From Chloroflexota bacterium (GTDB taxonomy: Bacteria > Chloroflexota > Anaerolineae > Anaerolineales > Anaerolineaceae), in NCBI GenBank assembly GCA_019136175.1, contig JAGVUS010000256.1:1-5087 (forward strand): a stretch of 5,087 nucleotides of DNA. Reading direction: 5' to 3'. Each line of letters opens with the position of its first letter. Position 1 is the stretch's first letter. The notes beneath the pieces are model-generated. The model was given only the letters and a program-made list of their open reading frames with translations, was not told where the DNA came from and did no database searches. Shown piece after piece: positions 1-5,087 of this stretch. The translations under genes were made by a program, and so were the position numbers.

Positions 1-36
1 GTCCTCACCCGCAAGAGTAACGGCAGCGGAAAGTAG
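1..36 (+). CDS. nuoJ: C-terminal tail of NuoJ (partial, complex I membrane subunit J)
   Basis: Frame 1 from the window edge reads VLTRKSNGSGK and ends in TAG at 34-36. The TAG touches the nuoK ribosome binding site and lies 11 bp before the nuoK ATG. This is the spacing expected for the preceding gene of a nuo operon, which by known gene order is nuoJ, a five-helix subunit beside NuoK in the membrane arm. Eleven residues carry no diagnostic motif, so the identity rests on synteny. A short polar, basic tail suits the end of a membrane protein. Frame 3 is closed by a TAA at 16-18, and frame 2 would run on into nuoK, so frame 1 is the sensible reading. Confidence 0.5.
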   Translation, partial: VLTRKSNGSGK

Positions 37-40
37 AGGA
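35..40 (+). promoter_or_regulatory. Ribosome binding site of nuoK
   Basis: AGAGGA lies 7 nt before the ATG at 48. It overlaps the stop codon of the upstream reading frame, which suggests translational coupling with the preceding gene. It supports ATG 48 as the start. Confidence 0.7.
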
Positions 41-47
41 AAACACG

Positions 48-347
48 ATGCCCATCACGTACTATCTCATCCTTTCCGCAATCCTGTTTGTCTTGGGCAT
101 TGCCGGTATGTTGATTCGCCGTAATGCCATCGTGGTCTTCATGTCCATGGAGATGATGTTTAACGCCGCCAACCTGTTGTTTGTGGCGTATGCATCCTAT
201 TATCAAATCCTGACCGGGCAGTTGTTTGTCTTCTTTGTCATGACGGTTGCCGCGGCGGAGGTTGCCATTGGTCTGGCGTTGATTGTGGCAATCTACCGCA
301 ACCGCAAGCAGATTGACGTGGATGATATGAGCAGCCTGAAGGGCTAG
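48..347 (+). CDS. nuoK: NADH-quinone oxidoreductase subunit K (NuoK)
   Basis: NuoK is a small integral membrane subunit of respiratory complex I, homologous to mitochondrial ND4L and MrpC. With NuoJ and NuoA it forms the proton channel nearest the quinone site. The 99-aa length is typical of the family (about 100). Three hydrophobic helices are visible at about residues 3-23, 29-50 and 58-83, followed by a short charged cytoplasmic tail ending MSSLKG. Two buried glutamates essential in the family are present: E35 in the segment FMSMEMMFNAANL and E71 in VAAAEVAIGLAL, matching E36 and E72 of the E. coli protein as I recall it. The IRRN motif (residues 23-26) in the first loop is also conserved. 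The start is fixed by the AGAGGA site 7 nt upstream. The gene sits between the nuoJ tail and nuoL, as in the classical order. MrpC is excluded by the nuoL, nuoM and nuoN neighbours. Confidence 0.97.
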   Translation: MPITYYLILSAILFVLGIAGMLIRRNAIVVFMSMEMMFNAANLLFVAYASYYQILTGQLFVFFVMTVAAAEVAIGLALIVAIYRNRKQIDVDDMSSLKG

Positions 348-362
348 GCTGGTAGAGGAATC

Positions 363-370
363 AAGGAGGA
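363..370 (+). promoter_or_regulatory. Strong ribosome binding site of nuoL
   Basis: AAGGAGGA is a near-perfect Shine-Dalgarno sequence 8 nt before ATG 379. The next in-frame ATG (385) would leave 14 nt, so 379 is preferred. This is the strongest site in the window, and it shows the 5' end of nuoL is under normal translation control despite the gene's broken 3' half. Confidence 0.8.
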
Positions 371-378
371 GTGCTTTC

Positions 379-1833
379 ATGTTCATGAGCGAATCAATTC
401 CGGATCCCGCCTTTGCCCTGGCGCCATGGGTGGTGTTTGCGCCGTTGATCGGCTTGCTGCTGAACCTGCTGGTGGGCAAACGGCTGGGGGAAAAGGGGCA
501 GGGCTGGCTTGCCAGCACGGCAGCGGCTGCCTCGTTTGTCATCTCCGTCCTCCTGGCACTGGCGCTGACCCGCCATCCGGAAGGCACGGTTGTGAAACTG
601 GCGGAATGGATCACCATCGGCGCGCTCAACCTGAACTGGGCGTTCCGGGTGGACACTCTATCCGTCACAATGATGCTGGTGGTCAGCGGGGTGGGGACTC
701 TCATCCACATTTACGCCATCGGCTACATGCACGAAGATGTCCGCCACAACGGCGACCCCGGGCGTTTCCGCCGGTTCTTTGTGTATTTCAACCTCTTCAT
801 CATGGCAATGATGATCCTGGTGAGTGCCAACAACTTCCTGATGCTGTTTGTCGGCTGGGAAGGCGTGGGTTTGTGTTCTTATCTCCTGATTGGTTTTTGG
901 TTTGAAAAAGGCGAGGGCGGGCTGGGGAATGCCCGGGCGGCAAAGAAGGCATTCATCGTCAACCGCGTGGGTGATTTTGGCTTGCTGATTGCCCTCTTCC
1001 TGATGTTCTGGGCGTTTGGCTCGCTGGATTTTGATGTGGTCTTTGCCAATGCCGGTGCGGCTGCCCCGGGCGTGCTGGTTGCCATCACGCTCTTTATGCT
1101 CCTCGGTGTAACCGGCAAATCCGCCCAGCTTCCGCTCTTCGTCTGGCTGCCGGATGCCATGGCGGGTCCCACACCCGTCTCGGCGTTGATCCATGCCGCC
1201 ACGATGGTAACGGCAGGCGTGTACCTGGTGGCGCGCTCCCAGCCTCTTTACGGGCTTGCCCCGGATGCCCAGGCAACCGTTGCCTGGGTGGGCGGGCTGA
1301 CCGCGCTCTTTGCCGCCACAATTGCTATCGGGCAGTATGATATTAAAAAAGTGCTGGCATACTCCACCATCAGCCAGCTGGGCTTCATGGTGGCGGCTGT
1401 AGGCATGGGCGCGGCGGTGGCGGGCATGTTCCACCTGGTCACCCATGCCTTCTTCAAGGCGCTGCTCTTCCTGGCGGCTGGCTCTGTCATTCTTGGGATT
1501 GAGAAGGGGCATGCCGCCTCGCATCACGGGCACCACGATCGCGAAGACGACCATTTTGATCCCCAGGATATGCGCAACATGGGCGGTCTGCGCAAGCGGA
1601 TGCCCACCACATTCTGGGTGTACCTGGTTGGCTCCCTGGCGCTTGCAGGGATTGCCCCGCTGGCAGGGTTCTTCTCCAAGGATGAAATGCGCTTGCAGGG
1701 ATTGCCCCGCTGGCAGGGTTCTTCTCCAAGGATGAAATCCTGGCAGCTGCCAGCCACAAGTTCCCGGTGGTCTTTGTCCTGCTGGTTATCGCTGCCTTCT
1801 TCACGGCATTCTATATGGGGCGGCAGGTCCTGA
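379..1833 (+). CDS. nuoL: NuoL N-terminal portion as literally encoded (484 aa, truncated)
   Basis: This is the product the written sequence would give. Residues 1-436 are authentic NuoL. They include the N-terminal ND5-type region (about 80-135, with FRVDTLSVTMM and IYAIGYMHED), E161 in GWEGVGLCSYLL, and NRVGDF with D199. K247 lies in TGKSAQLPLFVWLPDAM, H272 in SALIHAATM, H352 and H356 in FHLVTHAFFKAL, and K434 in GFFSKDE. These match the proton-path residues E144, D178, K229, H254, H334, H338 and K399 of E. coli NuoL, as I recall them. After E436 the reading enters the second copy of the 50-bp repeat out of frame. It adds about 48 unrelated residues (MRLQGLPRWQGSS...) before TGA 1831-1833. 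The product would keep the antiporter core but lack the last helices and the lateral helix. An unusual His/Asp-rich loop lies at residues 378-394. Confidence 0.75.
   Translation: MFMSESIPDPAFALAPWVVFAPLIGLLLNLLVGKRLGEKGQGWLASTAAAASFVISVLLALALTRHPEGTVVKLAEWITIGALNLNWAFRVDTLSVTMMLVVSGVGTLIHIYAIGYMHEDVRHNGDPGRFRRFFVYFNLFIMAMMILVSANNFLMLFVGWEGVGLCSYLLIGFWFEKGEGGLGNARAAKKAFIVNRVGDFGLLIALFLMFWAFGSLDFDVVFANAGAAAPGVLVAITLFMLLGVTGKSAQLPLFVWLPDAMAGPTPVSALIHAATMVTAGVYLVARSQPLYGLAPDAQATVAWVGGLTALFAATIAIGQYDIKKVLAYSTISQLGFMVAAVGMGAAVAGMFHLVTHAFFKALLFLAAGSVILGIEKGHAASHHGHHDREDDHFDPQDMRNMGGLRKRMPTTFWVYLVGSLALAGIAPLAGFFSKDEMRLQGLPRWQGSSPRMKSWQLPATSSRWSLSCWLSLPSSRHSIWGGRS
1639..1738 (+). repeat. Perfect 50-bp tandem duplication inside nuoL
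   Basis: Bases 1639-1688 and 1689-1738 are identical over all 50 positions. The unit begins GCGCTTGCAGGG and ends AAGGATGAAAT. It codes for the end of LALAGIAPLAGFFSKDE, the helix 12 region with the conserved Lys. Identity stops exactly at both outer borders (1638 G against 1688 T; 1689 G against 1739 C), so there are exactly two copies with no partial third. Fifty is not a multiple of three, so the second copy shifts nuoL out of frame. Confidence 0.98.
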
Positions 1834-2084
1834 TGGTCTTCTTTGGAAAGCCCCGCTCCCGGGCTGCCGAAGGTGCGGTGGAGAATCCCCCCATCATCAC
1901 CCTGCCGCTGGTTGCCCTGGCAATCCTTTCCGCGGTGGGAGGGGTGTTAAACCTGCCGGGGGTGCATACGCTGGAACACTGGCTGGAACATACCCTGCAC
2001 GGTCTGGAGCCGGGTGAGTTCATCCTGTGCTGCACGGTCTGGAGCCGGGTGAGTTCATCCTGTGGGTGGCGCTGGGTTCGCTGA
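1739..2084 (+). pseudogene. nuoL: NuoL middle fragment displaced into the third frame
   Basis: From 1740 to about 2029 the NuoL reading continues in the frame of codon 1740 (CTG). It reads LAAASHKFPVVFVLLVIAAF, then FYMGRQVLMVFFG, a charged loop (KPRSRAAEGAVENPP), then a helix (ITLPLVALAILSAVGGV) and HTLEHWLEHTLHGLEPGEF. This corresponds to the helix 13-14 region of NuoL. A GTG at 1767 could open this frame as a separate reading frame, but no ribosome binding site precedes it and the residues upstream of it are also NuoL-like, so it is a displaced fragment rather than a gene. The frame ends at 2082-2084 after about 20 out-of-frame residues (CCTVWSRV...) generated by the 35-bp duplication. Confidence 0.85.
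1995..2064 (+). repeat. Perfect 35-bp tandem duplication inside nuoL
   Basis: Bases 1995-2029 and 2030-2064 are identical. The unit begins CTGCACGGTCTGG and ends TTCATCCTGTG, coding for LHGLEPGEFIL. Identity ends exactly at both outer borders (1994 C against 2029 G; 2030 C against 2065 G). Like the 50-bp repeat, it is exactly two copies with no spill-over. Thirty-five bases add another shift of 2 modulo 3. Confidence 0.98.
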
Positions 2085-2452
2085 CGATTGCCCTGCTGGG
2101 AATCCTGGTTGCCTGGCTGGTGTACGGGCGCAAGCCGCTCGCCAGCCCCAAGACTGCTGACCCGCTGGCAAAGCCGCTGGGGAGCGTCTACCGCGGGATG
2201 GAACGCAAGTGGTGGGTGGATGAATTCTACCGGGCTGTGTTGCTGCGCCCGGCAGACTGGCTGGCGGAAAAACTTGCCGGTCCGGTGGACCAGGGCGGGA
2301 TTGACAGCCTGGTGAACGGCTTTGGCAGCCTGACCCGCTCTCTGGCGGGCTTGCTGCGGCAGCTCCAGAATGGTTTTGTTCGTTTCTACGCGCTGGCGAT
2401 TGTCTTTGGCGTGGTTGCCATTGTGCTGGCGTTGATTTTGCAGATGCCTTAG
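2030..2452 (+). pseudogene. nuoL: NuoL C-terminal fragment (lateral helix and final membrane helix)
   Basis: The third displaced part starts at the second copy of the 35-bp repeat. After HGLEPGEFILWVALGSL comes a membrane helix (about LTIALLGILVAWLVYG), then a long amphipathic stretch from about KPLASPKTADPL to LLRQLQNG. That stretch contains RKWWVDEFYRAVLLRPADW, typical of the NuoL/ND5 lateral-helix region. A final membrane helix (YALAIVFGVVAIVLALILQMP) precedes TAG 2450-2452. A GTG at 2027 is formally available as a start but lies inside the repeat and has no convincing ribosome binding site. Retention of a clean, family-like C terminus with no further lesion argues that the frame breaks are recent or artificial. 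Confidence 0.88.
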
Positions 2453-2510
2453 GAGCGGATGCGGTGGTAATGAAAATGCTCATCTCAGGGTTACTGACGA
2501 AAGAGGTTGG
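2453..2510 (+). other. nuoL-nuoM spacer with a possible 14-codon leader frame
   Basis: This 58-bp gap is the longest in the window. It holds an AGGAG (2451-2455) straddling the nuoL stop, a three-codon frame ATG CGG TGG TAA at 2459-2470, and a 14-codon frame from ATG 2470 (MKMLISGLLTKEVG). The stop of the latter (TGA 2512-2514) overlaps the nuoM ATG in an ATGA arrangement. A tiny TCAG/CTGA hairpin (2485-2488 with 2494-2497) is too weak to be a terminator. The frame could mediate translational coupling, but so short a frame can easily arise by chance. Confidence 0.2.
2501..2506 (+). promoter_or_regulatory. Ribosome binding site of nuoM
   Basis: AAGAGG ends 4 nt before ATG 2511 and 7 nt before ATG 2514. 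The 7-nt spacing matches that of nuoK and nuoN in this window. The second ATG is therefore probably the main start, giving NuoM beginning MNWWLNP (499 aa). Confidence 0.6.
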
Positions 2511-4013
2511 ATGATGAATTGGTGGCTGAATCCGCTGGTGGTGGTGACATTTCTTCCGTTGATTGGCGTACTGCTGATTGCCCTGCTGGAGAAACAGCAG
2601 GTCCAGCTCATCCGCTGGATGGGGCTTGGCACGGCAGTTGTCACATTTGGCGCATCGCTCTGGCTGCTGGCGCAGTTTGAAGCCGGGCGCGGCGATATGC
2701 AGCTCCTGGTGGACCAGCCGTGGTTCCAGCTGGGCAGGCTGGCAGTTCACTTCCAGCTTGGCGTGGATGGCATCAGCCTGATGATGGTGCTCCTGACCAC
2801 GCTGCTGACCCCGATTGCCATTCTCTCCACCTGGAAAGCGGTGGAGGAACGGGTCAAGCTCTTCATGGTTTTCTTCCTGCTGCTGGAAACAGGCATGCTG
2901 GGTGTCTTCCTGGCGCTGGACCTGGTCTTGTTCTTCCTCTTCTGGGAATTCACACTCATCCCGATGTACTTCCTGATCGGTGTTTGGGGCGGCGCACGGC
3001 GCATTTATGCGGCTGTCAAATTCTTCCTGTTCACCATGGCAGGCTCCATTTTTATGATGGCTGGCATTCTTTACCTTGCGAATGCTGCTGGCAGCTTCTC
3101 CCTGCTGGAACTGGCAGCCAACCGGGCTGCCTTTGCCGGGGCGGGGTTGTGGCTCTTCCTGGCGTTTGGGCTGGCGTTTGCCATCAAGGTGCCCATGTTC
3201 CCCCTGCACACCTGGCTGCCCGATGCCCACGTGGAGGCTCCCACTGCCGGGTCGGTCATCCTGGCGGCAGTCCTGCTGAAAATGGGTGCTTACGGCTTCA
3301 TCCGCTTTAACCTGAGCCTGTTCCCCGAGGCGGCTGTCCAGCTGGCGCCCTACATGGCTGCGCTTGCCGTGGCAGGCATCATTTACGGCGCAGCGGTGGC
3401 GTATGCCCAGAAGGATCTGAAAAAGCTGGTGGCGTATTCCTCCGTCAGCCATATGGGTTTTGTCATCCTGGGCATTTTTGCCCTCAATGCGCAGGGTGTG
3501 TCGGGTGCGGTTTTACAGATGGTCAATCACGGCATCAGCACGGGGGCGCTCTTCCTGTTTGTTGGCATGCTGTATGAACGGCGCCATACCCGTGACCTGG
3601 CTGCCTTTGGCGGCTTGTGGAAGGTGATGCCCGTCCTGGCGGCGCTCACGCTGATCATCACCCTTTCTTCGGCGGGTTTGCCCGGGTTGAATGGATTTGT
3701 CGGAGAGTTCACCATCCTGCTGGGCGCATTTGGCTCGGAGGTGCTGGGGACCTTCTGGTTTGCTGGTCTGGCAGCGGTGGGCGTGGTTCTGGCGGCGGCT
3801 TACCTCCTCAAGATGTTTGAGAAGGTCTTTCTGGGTCCTGTGACCCTGGAGGAAAACAAGGGCTTGCTGGACCTGAACGCCCGTGAGATCATCACCCTCC
3901 TGCCGCTCCTGGTCCTGATGTTTGTGATTGGCATTTTCCCCAACCTGTTATTAAATATAATTAATCCCACGGTGGAACACATCCTGGCTCCGCTGGCGAG
4001 CCTGGTGCGGTAG
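2511..4013 (+). CDS. nuoM: NADH-quinone oxidoreductase subunit M (NuoM)
   Basis: NuoM is the middle antiporter-like proton pump of the complex I membrane arm (ND4 and MrpD family), between NuoL and NuoN. The frame is intact, and 500 aa is the usual family length. About 14 hydrophobic helices are apparent. Counting from ATG 2511, the proton-path residues are E146 in LFWEFTLIPMYFLIG, K226 in FAIKVPMFPLHTWLPDAH, K257 in LLKMGAYGFIRF, and E399 in GLNGFVGEFTILLG. These correspond to E144, K234, K265 and E407 of E. coli NuoM as I recall it. H314 (VSHMGF) and H340 (QMVNHGISTGALFL) are also kept. PTAGSV and the KDLKKLVAYSS segment are typical of the family. The real start may be the second Met (2514), which has better ribosome binding site spacing. 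The gene shows no duplication or frame break, unlike nuoL upstream. It ends in TAG, 14 bp before nuoN. Confidence 0.98.
   Translation: MMNWWLNPLVVVTFLPLIGVLLIALLEKQQVQLIRWMGLGTAVVTFGASLWLLAQFEAGRGDMQLLVDQPWFQLGRLAVHFQLGVDGISLMMVLLTTLLTPIAILSTWKAVEERVKLFMVFFLLLETGMLGVFLALDLVLFFLFWEFTLIPMYFLIGVWGGARRIYAAVKFFLFTMAGSIFMMAGILYLANAAGSFSLLELAANRAAFAGAGLWLFLAFGLAFAIKVPMFPLHTWLPDAHVEAPTAGSVILAAVLLKMGAYGFIRFNLSLFPEAAVQLAPYMAALAVAGIIYGAAVAYAQKDLKKLVAYSSVSHMGFVILGIFALNAQGVSGAVLQMVNHGISTGALFLFVGMLYERRHTRDLAAFGGLWKVMPVLAALTLIITLSSAGLPGLNGFVGEFTILLGAFGSEVLGTFWFAGLAAVGVVLAAAYLLKMFEKVFLGPVTLEENKGLLDLNAREIITLLPLLVLMFVIGIFPNLLLNIINPTVEHILAPLASLVR
3928..3961 (+). promoter_or_regulatory. Possible internal promoter ahead of nuoN
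   Basis: An 18-bp all-A/T run (3948-3965) near the end of nuoM contains a perfect TATAAT (-10 type) at 3956-3961, 67 nt before the nuoN ATG. TTGGCA at 3928-3933 matches a -35 at 5 of 6 positions, but the 22-bp spacer is too long. At the ideal 16-17 bp spacing only weak matches exist. The run codes for LLNIIN using TTA and ATA codons that are rare elsewhere here. It may be chance within a coding sequence. Confidence 0.2.
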
Positions 4014-4014
4014 A

Positions 4015-4020
4015 GAGGAG
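4015..4020 (+). promoter_or_regulatory. Ribosome binding site of nuoN
   Basis: GAGGAG directly follows the nuoM TAG (4011-4013) and ends 7 nt before ATG 4028. It fixes the nuoN start and indicates coupled translation with nuoM. Confidence 0.75.
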
Positions 4021-4027
4021 CGCAAGA

Positions 4028-5087
4028 ATGAGCTGGAACGACCTGTATGTTCTGCTTCCCATGTTGGTGGTCATCGCCTGGGCGCTCGTCCTCCTGCTGG
4101 TGGATTTGTGGATCCCGCGCGGCAACAAAGGCATTACCGCCGGGCTGGCTGCAATTGGCATGGCTGCCGCTTTGGGGCTGACCCTGTCGCAGCGGGGGCA
4201 ATCGCTGGAAGGCTTTGGCGGCATGGCTGTGCTGGATTCGTTTTCCGTGTATATGAACGTCATCATCCTGGTTTCCGGGCTGGCGGCTGTTGCACTGGCG
4301 CTGGATTACCTGAAAAAAATGGAGATCGAACGTGGTGAGTATTACGTCCTGCTGATGATCAGCGTCTCCGGAATGATGTTGATGACGCAGGCGCACGACC
4401 TGATCATGGTTTTTCTGGCATTGGAAATGCTCTCCATGCCCCTCTACGTGCTGGCGGGTTTTGATTCAAATCGCTTTGCTTCCGGCGAGGCTGCCCTGAA
4501 GTACTTCCTTCTGGGTGCCTTCACTTCCGGTTTCCTGCTCTATGGCGTGGCGTTGATCTTTGGCGCCACCAGCTACACCAGCTTCTCCGGCATCATCCAA
4601 TCCGTCCAGGCAGGGACAGTCAACATGCCGCTGTTTGTGGTTGGTGTGGGGCTGGTGCTGGCGGCGTTTGGCTTCAAAGTTGCCGCAGTGCCCTTCCAGA
4701 TGTGGACGCCGGATGTCTACCAGGGCGCACCTTCCCCGGTGACCGCCTTCATGTCCGTGGGTGTCAAAGCAGCCGCCTTTGCCGCCTTGATGCGGGTCTT
4801 TCTGGCGTTGTTCCCCTCGCTGGCAGCCAACCTGGCGCCCATCCTGGCGGTGCTTTCTGCCCTGACGATGATTGTTGGCAATGTGCTGGCAATTTTACAG
4901 ACCAACATCAAGCGGCTGCTGGCGTTTTCTTCTATTGCCAATGCCGGTTACCTGCTGATGGCGTTTGTCTCCTATGGCAATTCCGGCATTTCCAGCCAGG
5001 TGGTTGGCTCCATGCTCTTCTTCCTGGTTGCCTATGCCCTCACAAGCCTGGGAGCCTGGTCGGTGGTGACGGCGATGGAAAAGCAGG
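4028..5087 (+). CDS. nuoN: NADH-quinone oxidoreductase subunit N (NuoN), 3' end outside the window
   Basis: NuoN is the antiporter-like proton pump closest to the quinone-proximal channel (ND2 family). The frame from ATG 4028 is open to the window edge: 353 codons plus one base, of a usual 470-500. It begins MSWNDLYVLLPMLVV. Key residues fall at the same numbers as in E. coli NuoN as I recall it: E133 in FLALEMLSMPLYVL, K158 in EAALKYFLLGAF, K217 in AAFGFKVAAVPF, and K247 in MSVGVKAAAF. The MWTPDVYQGAPSPVTAF segment is diagnostic of the subunit. Two positions differ from the commonest residue: Q224 where His is usual in PFHMW, and N305 where His is usual in SSxxHxGY. The last lysine of the family (about 395) lies beyond the edge. 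There is no frame break in the visible part. nuoN normally closes the operon, so a terminator may lie just outside. Confidence 0.97.
   Translation, partial: MSWNDLYVLLPMLVVIAWALVLLLVDLWIPRGNKGITAGLAAIGMAAALGLTLSQRGQSLEGFGGMAVLDSFSVYMNVIILVSGLAAVALALDYLKKMEIERGEYYVLLMISVSGMMLMTQAHDLIMVFLALEMLSMPLYVLAGFDSNRFASGEAALKYFLLGAFTSGFLLYGVALIFGATSYTSFSGIIQSVQAGTVNMPLFVVGVGLVLAAFGFKVAAVPFQMWTPDVYQGAPSPVTAFMSVGVKAAAFAALMRVFLALFPSLAANLAPILAVLSALTMIVGNVLAILQTNIKRLLAFSSIANAGYLLMAFVSYGNSGISSQVVGSMLFFLVAYALTSLGAWSVVTAMEKQ

Larger units (their letters stand above)
379..2452 (+). pseudogene. nuoL: NADH-quinone oxidoreductase subunit L (NuoL), frame-disrupted by two tandem duplications
   Basis: NuoL is the distal antiporter-like proton-pumping subunit of complex I. 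It is homologous to ND5 and MrpA, and it carries the long lateral helix that runs along the membrane arm. The content of a complete nuoL is present but in three frames. Frame 1 runs from 379 to the first duplication (1639-1738), frame 3 continues to the second (1995-2064), and frame 2 runs from there to TAG 2450-2452. Each duplication adds 2 modulo 3, so the shifts do not cancel (85 extra bases in all). Removing one copy of each gives 1989 bases, or 662 aa, a normal NuoL size (the E. coli protein is about 613). The rebuilt junctions read KDEILAAASHKF and GEFILWVALGSL, the first being the family-typical FFSKDEIL. No other frame break or stop is seen. The disruption is either an assembly error or a very recent real lesion; sequence alone cannot decide, though I favour the former. 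Confidence 0.9.

Noticed and set aside
658..1554. 298-aa open frame on the minus strand opposite nuoL
   Set aside because: It has the same shadow composition (many His, Gln and Glu opposite a membrane protein), no ribosome binding site, and lies entirely within confirmed nuoL coding.
1639..2064. Programmed ribosomal frameshifting to rejoin the three nuoL frames
   Set aside because: No slippery heptamer or strong downstream hairpin is visible at either junction. A simple shift would still insert the duplicated residues, and the cause (exact tandem duplications) is plain.
1767..2452. Two separate small membrane-protein genes (from GTG 1767 and GTG 2027)
   Set aside because: Neither has a ribosome binding site. 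Their protein-like parts join seamlessly into NuoL once each duplication is collapsed, so they are displaced parts of nuoL.
2485..2497. Terminator hairpin between nuoL and nuoM
   Set aside because: The stem is only 4 bp (TCAG/CTGA) and has no following T-run. The genes are clearly co-directional and close together.
2055..3452. 465-aa open frame on the minus strand across the nuoL end and the nuoM start
   Set aside because: It is antisense to well-supported nuoL and nuoM coding. The translation is rich in Gln, His, Arg and Pro with no domain, typical of a shadow frame opposite GC-rich hydrophobic coding sequence.
48..5087. Mrp-type Na+/H+ antiporter operon or a membrane-bound hydrogenase module instead of complex I
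   Set aside because: NuoL, NuoM and NuoN all have complex I signatures, NuoL has the lateral-helix C-terminal region, and the order K-L-M-N is canonical nuo. No MrpE/F/G-like or hydrogenase subunits are present.

Overview
This window is a segment of a bacterial respiratory complex I (NADH:quinone oxidoreductase, nuo) operon. It covers the distal membrane-arm end in the canonical order (nuoJ tail)-nuoK-nuoL-nuoM-nuoN, all on the + strand. Base composition is roughly 58-60% G+C by eye and codon use is strongly CTG/GTG/GGC biased. NuoL starts MFMSESIPDP, NuoM starts M(M)NWWLNP, and the genes have strong AGGAG-type ribosome binding sites. My best guess is a Chloroflexota (Anaerolineae-like) genome, possibly a draft or metagenome assembly. 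That is an impression from sequence style, not something the window proves.

Layout: bases 1-36 look like the last 11 codons of nuoJ. Bases 48-347 are a complete 99-aa NuoK. Bases 379-2452 are nuoL, which is full length in content but spread over three reading frames. Two perfect tandem duplications cause this: 50 bp at 1639-1738 and 35 bp at 1995-2064. Bases 2511-4013 are a complete NuoM (500 aa, or 499 from the second Met). Bases 4028-5087 are the first 353 residues of NuoN, cut by the window edge. Gene spacings are 11, 31, 58 and 14 bp. There is no rRNA, tRNA, mobile element, CRISPR array or recognisable terminator, and no stretch of more than 300 bases without a gene.

How the genes work together: NuoL, NuoM and NuoN are the three antiporter-like proton-pumping subunits of the membrane arm. 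NuoK and NuoJ help form the fourth channel, next to the quinone module. The Glu/Lys residues of the proton path are visible in NuoK, NuoL, NuoM and NuoN. Collapsing each duplication to one copy rebuilds an uninterrupted 662-aa NuoL, with GFFSKDEIL at the first junction and GEFILWVALG at the second. Read literally, NuoL stops at residue 484 and loses the C-terminal helices, including the lateral arm helix.

The only truly unusual structure is this pair of exact duplications. Both are exactly 2.0 copies with no spill-over of homology, both lie within about 430 bp of one gene, and their shifts do not cancel. I lean towards unmerged overlaps in an assembly, with a very recent real inactivation as the alternative. 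I see no evidence of an undescribed biological system here.
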